Assembly: GCA_012513235.1 (NCBI GenBank)
Contig: JAAZCO010000092.1
Location: forward strand, 1 to 9,318
Length of the DNA: 9,318 nucleotides
Direction of reading: 5' to 3'
Source of the DNA: Gammaproteobacteria bacterium
GTDB taxonomy: Bacteria; Pseudomonadota; Gammaproteobacteria; Pseudomonadales; Pseudomonadaceae
The notes under the pieces: generated by a model
What the model saw: the letters and a program-made list of their open reading frames with translations, nothing else
Database searches by the model: none
What the model was told of the DNA's origin: nothing
Translations under genes and position numbers: made by a program
Shown: in pieces, positions 7,107 to 9,318 of the stretch
Layout: the number at the start of each line of letters is the position of its first letter
Numbering within the stretch: the stretch's first letter is position 1

Positions 7107-7760
7107 TTAAGGTGCTAAGCGCTCTCGCGTCCAATAACCCTCTGTCTGCAGTTGGTAATTAAGACGGTCATGCAAACGGCAAGTACGCCCCTGCCAAAAT
7201 TCCATACGCTGCGGCAGCATACGATAACCACCCCAATGCGCAGGACGCGGCGGTGCTTCCTGAGCGTAACGCTGCTCTAATTCGGCCAAGGTAGCCTCAA
7301 GTACTTCACGCGAAGCGAGTGGCTGGCTTTGCTCTGACGCTAAAGCACCAAGGCGACTGCCCAGCGGGCGCATATTAAAATACGCATCCGACTCTTCGCT
7401 ACTGATTTTCTCAACTGTACCTTCGATACGAATTTGACGCTCCAGCGCCGGCCAGAAAAACGTCAACGCCGCTTGCGGATGCTGCGCCAACTGACGACCT
7501 TTAGCACTGGTGTAATTACTGTAAAACACAAAACCGCGTGCATCTAAGCCTTTGAGCAACAACACACGGCAATGGGGCTGACCTGCAGCATCCACTGTGG
7601 CTAAGATCATCGAGTTAGGCTCAACCGGTGGCTGCTCAGTGGCCACCGCATCGGCAAACCACTGCTCAAATAAAACGCGCGGATCTAAAGGAGCTTGCTC
7701 TTCCAACAAACCATCACGGGTGTAATTACGGCGCATATTCGCCAGGTGTTCAGTACTCAT
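7107..7760 (-). CDS. pdxH: Pyridoxine/pyridoxamine 5'-phosphate oxidase
   Basis: A 217-residue cytosolic FMN enzyme that oxidises pyridoxine 5'-phosphate or pyridoxamine 5'-phosphate with O2 to pyridoxal 5'-phosphate, in vitamin B6 synthesis and salvage. Length is normal (E. coli PdxH is 218 aa). Residues align with the E. coli enzyme at a constant offset of two: FMN-site R65, K87 (in YTSAKGR), Q109, Q144, S145, W189 and R199, and substrate-site K70, Y127, R131, S135, R195 and H197 (in RLHDR). The C-terminal WTRERLAP is the classic PdxH ending. The ATG at 7758-7760 has AAGG 7 nt upstream. It starts 32 nt after the stop of the OmpA-domain lipoprotein gene with no terminator between, so the two are probably co-transcribed. 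Confidence 0.98.
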   Translation of the reverse strand: MSTEHLANMRRNYTRDGLLEEQAPLDPRVLFEQWFADAVATEQPPVEPNSMILATVDAAGQPHCRVLLLKGLDARGFVFYSNYTSAKGRQLAQHPQAALTFFWPALERQIRIEGTVEKISSEESDAYFNMRPLGSRLGALASEQSQPLASREVLEATLAELEQRYAQEAPPRPAHWGGYRMLPQRMEFWQGRTCRLHDRLNYQLQTEGYWTRERLAP

Positions 7761-7792
7761 CAGTGGACCTTAAATTAAAAACACATTGCAAA

Positions 7793-8401
7793 TTAGCGCG
7801 CCTGACTTAATGCCAGCTGACGAACATAGACGGGATGATACATTGCCATCACGTCTTGCATTTGCGCATGACGGGTAATAACAATTTCAACCCGGTGGTT
7901 TTTCATCGTGCTTTTATTTTGCTCAAGCATAAAAGAGCTACCCATACCTAAGTGCATCATACGATCACGATTTAAACCGCTGAGACGGAAAATCGACGCC
8001 ACAGCACCCGCACGGCCAGCACTGAGCTTATGGCTAGCGCTGTCATCGCGTGCGGTATCGGTATGACCTAAAATCAATACTGAAGTATCCGGGTTCGCTT
8101 CTAGTATTTTAGCAATACTAGTAATAGGTCGCAGCATCGCAGGCAGTAGCAAAGTTGGGCGGTCCGCATTAAACGCAGTTTGCGCAGGCGCAGTGACGAC
8201 CCAAGCGTTATCTTGTTTGTGTAGGGTGAATGGTGATCCTTTAATAGACTCGCGCAGTAATGTCTCTTTATCAGACATCCATTTTGCGGAAATTGCAGGT
8301 TTTTCAAGGTAGACCACAGGCTCAGGCTTTTTATTAGACGAGCAGGCTGCCAACACTGAACACACTGAAACCAAAGCCCATTGGTAAAATTTACGATTCA
8401 T
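7793..8401 (-). CDS. OmpA-domain peptidoglycan-associated lipoprotein
   Basis: A 202-residue predicted outer-membrane lipoprotein. Residues 1-19 are a signal peptide with lipobox VLAAC, so Cys20 would be lipidated, and Ser21-Ser22 favour outer-membrane sorting. An OmpA/Pal-like periplasmic domain spans about residues 75-177: VLILGHTDTA (about 108-117), LSAGRAGAV (126-134) and NHRVEIVI (168-175). D115 and R130 match, with the same spacing, the Asp/Arg pair that grips diaminopimelate in OmpA-type domains. An extra 25-residue tail of unknown role follows the domain. Such proteins anchor the outer membrane to peptidoglycan. The ATG at 8399-8401 has only a weak GAG upstream. pdxH follows after 32 nt; P. 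aeruginosa, as I recall, has the same pair. Confidence 0.9.
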   Translation of the reverse strand: MNRKFYQWALVSVCSVLAACSSNKKPEPVVYLEKPAISAKWMSDKETLLRESIKGSPFTLHKQDNAWVVTAPAQTAFNADRPTLLLPAMLRPITSIAKILEANPDTSVLILGHTDTARDDSASHKLSAGRAGAVASIFRLSGLNRDRMMHLGMGSSFMLEQNKSTMKNHRVEIVITRHAQMQDVMAMYHPVYVRQLALSQAR

Positions 8402-8474
8402 GTTTTAAAAACTCAAAAGTGGCCATGCAATGCTAAGATCTAAAGAAATCTGAGCACTGCAATTATGTAAGGTT

Positions 8475-8491
8475 AAGGTCACGTTGACCTT
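8475..8491. promoter_or_regulatory. 17-bp palindromic operator candidate
   Basis: AAGGTCA-CGT-TGACCTT is a perfect 7-bp inverted repeat around a 3-bp centre. On the minus strand a TATAGT hexamer (plus-strand 8498-8503) lies 6 nt upstream, so the palindrome would cover the start point of transcription toward the lipoprotein gene and pdxH, a geometry that suits a repressor. I see no good -35 hexamer for that TATAGT. A second hexamer, CATAAT (8462-8467), lies just downstream. The binding protein is unknown. Confidence 0.5.
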
Positions 8492-8598
8492 GTAGCTACT
8501 ATACTCAATTTATGCCTTAGCATTACATCTTTTCAGTCGCTGTGCAGCATAATATTTAGCACAATGCCCGCAGTTACTCTAGGGGTAAGCACAGCACT

Positions 8599-8625
8599 GA
8601 ACTATATGCAGATATTGCAGTCACT
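8599..8625 (+). promoter_or_regulatory. Weak AlgU (sigma-E type) promoter candidate for amrZ
   Basis: GAACTA (8599-8604) matches the GAACTT -35 element of AlgU/RpoE-type promoters at 5 of 6 positions, and TCACT begins 16 nt later. The -10 match to TCTGA is poor. The idea draws weight from the known AlgU dependence of amrZ in P. aeruginosa. It would give a leader of about 145 nt. Confidence 0.2.
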
Positions 8626-8704
8626 GTGAAGTGATAAAGCATGTACACCACTCTTGGTTGATCGCCATGCCAGTAGTGCTGCAGGCTTGCATTAAAGCAC
8701 GATC

Positions 8705-8726
8705 TTTATATACATATTTATATACA
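8705..8726. repeat. Tandem 10-bp direct repeat upstream of amrZ
   Basis: TTTATATACA occurs at 8705-8714 and again at 8717-8726, a 12-bp period. The second copy overlaps TACAAT (8723-8728), a 5-of-6 match to a sigma-70 -10 element. The repeat lies 53-74 bp before the amrZ start. It could be a regulator site or just A/T-rich promoter DNA. Confidence 0.55.
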
Positions 8727-8778
8727 ATAGCGTCAAACCTCTTTATTTTATAAATCTTTTATACCTAATGGTTATACT

Positions 8779-9108
8779 ATGAGCCTGAAAAAAAACATCA
8801 CATACTCAAGTCGTACAGCAGATAAATTTGTTGTGCGTTTACCTGAAGGCATGCGCGATCGTATTGCACACGTCGCTCGCGAACAACATCGCAGCATGAA
8901 CTCTGAGATTATTGCGCGCTTGCAAAACAGCCTGCAACAGGATAACCAAGCTGTGCAGCTAGCCAGCGTACGCTTAGACAGCGCAGAACTCTCACAGCAC
9001 GAGCGTGAGCTTTTAGTGCGTTTTCGACTGTTAGCACAGCGCCAGCAAAACGCCCTGCTCTCTCTGATTGCAGATGATGCACACAGCGATGACTCAAACA
9101 TCAATTAA
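8779..9108 (+). CDS. amrZ: AmrZ ribbon-helix-helix transcription regulator
   Basis: A 109-residue Arc/MetJ-type DNA-binding protein, very close in sequence to P. aeruginosa AmrZ (AlgZ, 108 aa). That protein activates alginate synthesis and represses flagellar and other genes, and represses its own gene. After a short flexible N-terminus, YSSRTADKFVVRLPEGMR (residues 9-26) contains the DNA-contacting strand; K16, V18 and R20 correspond to AmrZ K18, V20 and R22. The helices follow with HRSMNSEIIARL (about residues 37-48). The C-terminal tetramerisation part is also recognisable: VRLDSAELSQHERELLVRFR and QRQQNALLSLIA. The start is chosen because SLKKNITYSS aligns with the AmrZ N-terminus; no Shine-Dalgarno sequence precedes it (GGTTATACT). 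Its neighbours here, a divergent OmpA lipoprotein gene and HU, differ from those I recall in P. aeruginosa. Confidence 0.93.
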   Translation: MSLKKNITYSSRTADKFVVRLPEGMRDRIAHVAREQHRSMNSEIIARLQNSLQQDNQAVQLASVRLDSAELSQHERELLVRFRLLAQRQQNALLSLIADDAHSDDSNIN

Positions 9109-9161
9109 AAGCACTTAAATAAAGCCCATAGCGCAGATATGCCTGTTTATTAAGCGCAATT

Positions 9162-9190
9162 TTGGTTATTTAGGCACTTTGTTCGATAGT
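9162..9190 (+). promoter_or_regulatory. Candidate promoter for the HU gene
   Basis: TTGGTT (9162-9167) and GATAGT (9185-9190) are separated by 17 nt and lie about 64 nt before the HU start. Each is an imperfect match (3 of 6 and 4 of 6), so the call is tentative. Between amrZ and here there is only an imperfect A/T-rich dyad (about 9119-9151) without a clear terminator structure. Confidence 0.3.
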
Positions 9191-9253
9191 TCTCTACGCA
9201 CCAACAAAGATTCATGCTACTTTGCAGCCCTTACTCACCATGGAGCGTTACTT

Positions 9254-9318
9254 ATGGCCCTTAGCAAAGATCAACTGATCAATGAACTCGCAGAATCAAC
9301 TGATTCAACTAAAACTCA
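9254..9318 (+). CDS. HU-family nucleoid protein, N-terminal fragment
   Basis: Only 21 codons are present before the window ends. The peptide begins MALSKDQLINELAEST and continues to KT, matching the start of the Pseudomonas HU paralogue that opens MALTKDQLIADIAEAID. HU proteins are about 90-residue dimeric DNA-bending proteins that compact the nucleoid and assist replication, repair and regulation. The ATG at 9254-9256 has GGAG 8 nt upstream, supporting the start. Compared with remembered Pseudomonas sequences, the helix-1 region has some substitutions (AESTDSTKT where AEAIDAPKT is common). The rest of the gene is outside the window, so integrity cannot be judged. Confidence 0.8.
   Translation, partial: MALSKDQLINELAESTDSTKT

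Larger units (their letters stand above)
8402..8778. other. 377-bp divergent regulatory region between the lipoprotein gene and amrZ
   Basis: No convincing gene lies here; two tiny open frames (21 and 28 codons) lack ribosome binding sites. The region holds a 17-bp palindrome (8475-8491) near the lipoprotein-gene side, a near-repeat of CAGTCRCTGTG at 8534-8544 and 8618-8628, a GAACTA-16-TCACT element (8599-8625), a TTGG-5-CGCC element (8654-8666), and an A/T-rich stretch (8701-8760) with a tandem 10-bp repeat before amrZ. The size and content suit control of two divergent units, with a long amrZ leader. Confidence 0.6.

Noticed and set aside
8484..8505. A plus-strand TTGACC...TATACT promoter within the palindrome region
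   Set aside because: The two hexamers are only 10 nt apart, too close for a sigma-70 promoter. A MerR-type reading with 19-20 nt spacing gives a poor -10, and the dyad in that spacer is weak.
8564..8629. A 21-codon frame (MPAVTLGVSTAL...) upstream of amrZ, a possible leader peptide
   Set aside because: No ribosome binding site precedes it and there is no attenuator-like codon run or following terminator hairpin.
8667..8753. A 28-codon frame just before amrZ
   Set aside because: No ribosome binding site, and much of it is translated A/T-rich promoter DNA.
8772..9104. A 110-codon open frame antisense to amrZ
   Set aside because: It fully overlaps a gene with a strong family match, is rich in Cys, Arg and Ser as expected of an antisense frame, and has no family resemblance.
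9119..9151. AATAAA...TTTATT dyad downstream of amrZ as a terminator
   Set aside because: The arms are A/T-rich and interrupted by mismatches, and no T-run follows.
1..9318. Mobile element, CRISPR array, tRNA, toxin-antitoxin or defence system
   Set aside because: No transposase or integrase reading frame, terminal inverted repeats, spaced repeat array or tRNA-like fold was seen. The ribbon-helix-helix protein could suggest an antitoxin, but it matches AmrZ and has no toxin partner.

Overview
The window looks like chromosomal DNA from a gammaproteobacterium of the Pseudomonas group. The evidence is a close AmrZ orthologue, an HU protein with the MALxKDQLI start typical of Pseudomonas, a Pseudomonas-style Mrp operon with fused A and B subunits, and the lipoprotein/pdxH neighbourhood. 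Base composition looks lower in G+C than typical Pseudomonas (judged by eye, not computed), so a low-GC relative such as a Thiopseudomonas- or Denitrificimonas-like lineage is possible; that placement is inference.

Layout. Positions 1-100 (minus) hold the first 33 codons of a RarD/EamA-type transporter. Positions 261-6051 (minus) hold a complete Mrp (Sha/Pha/Mnh) cation/proton antiporter operon, transcribed mrpA(AB)-C-D-E-F-G. Its joints are tight: a TAATG overlap, two ATGA overlaps, a 16-bp overlap and a 14-nt gap. Upstream, on the same strand, is a glycine-zipper SlyB-like outer-membrane lipoprotein gene (6256-6720) ending in a 13-bp hairpin plus T-run terminator. A candidate mrp promoter lies between that terminator and mrpA.

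Divergent from the lipoprotein gene is a small single-pass membrane protein gene (6803-7039, plus). It converges on pdxH across a symmetric hairpin. pdxH (7107-7760, minus) is the second gene of a likely two-gene unit headed by an OmpA-domain lipoprotein (7793-8401). A 377-bp divergent region separates this unit from amrZ (8779-9108, plus), a ribbon-helix-helix regulator of alginate, motility and biofilm genes in Pseudomonas. The first 21 codons of an HU gene close the window.

Functionally this is mostly core chromosome: monovalent cation and pH homeostasis (Mrp), envelope lipoproteins, vitamin B6 salvage (PdxH), and two DNA-binding regulators. I see no mobile element, CRISPR array, tRNA, rRNA or defence system. 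The least explained DNA is the 8402-8778 intergenic region. It contains a perfect 7+3+7 palindrome, a tandem 10-bp A/T repeat, a possible AmrZ-type site, and an amrZ start codon with no clear Shine-Dalgarno sequence. I found no convincing new multi-gene system; the findings are mainly regulatory details and small-protein questions.
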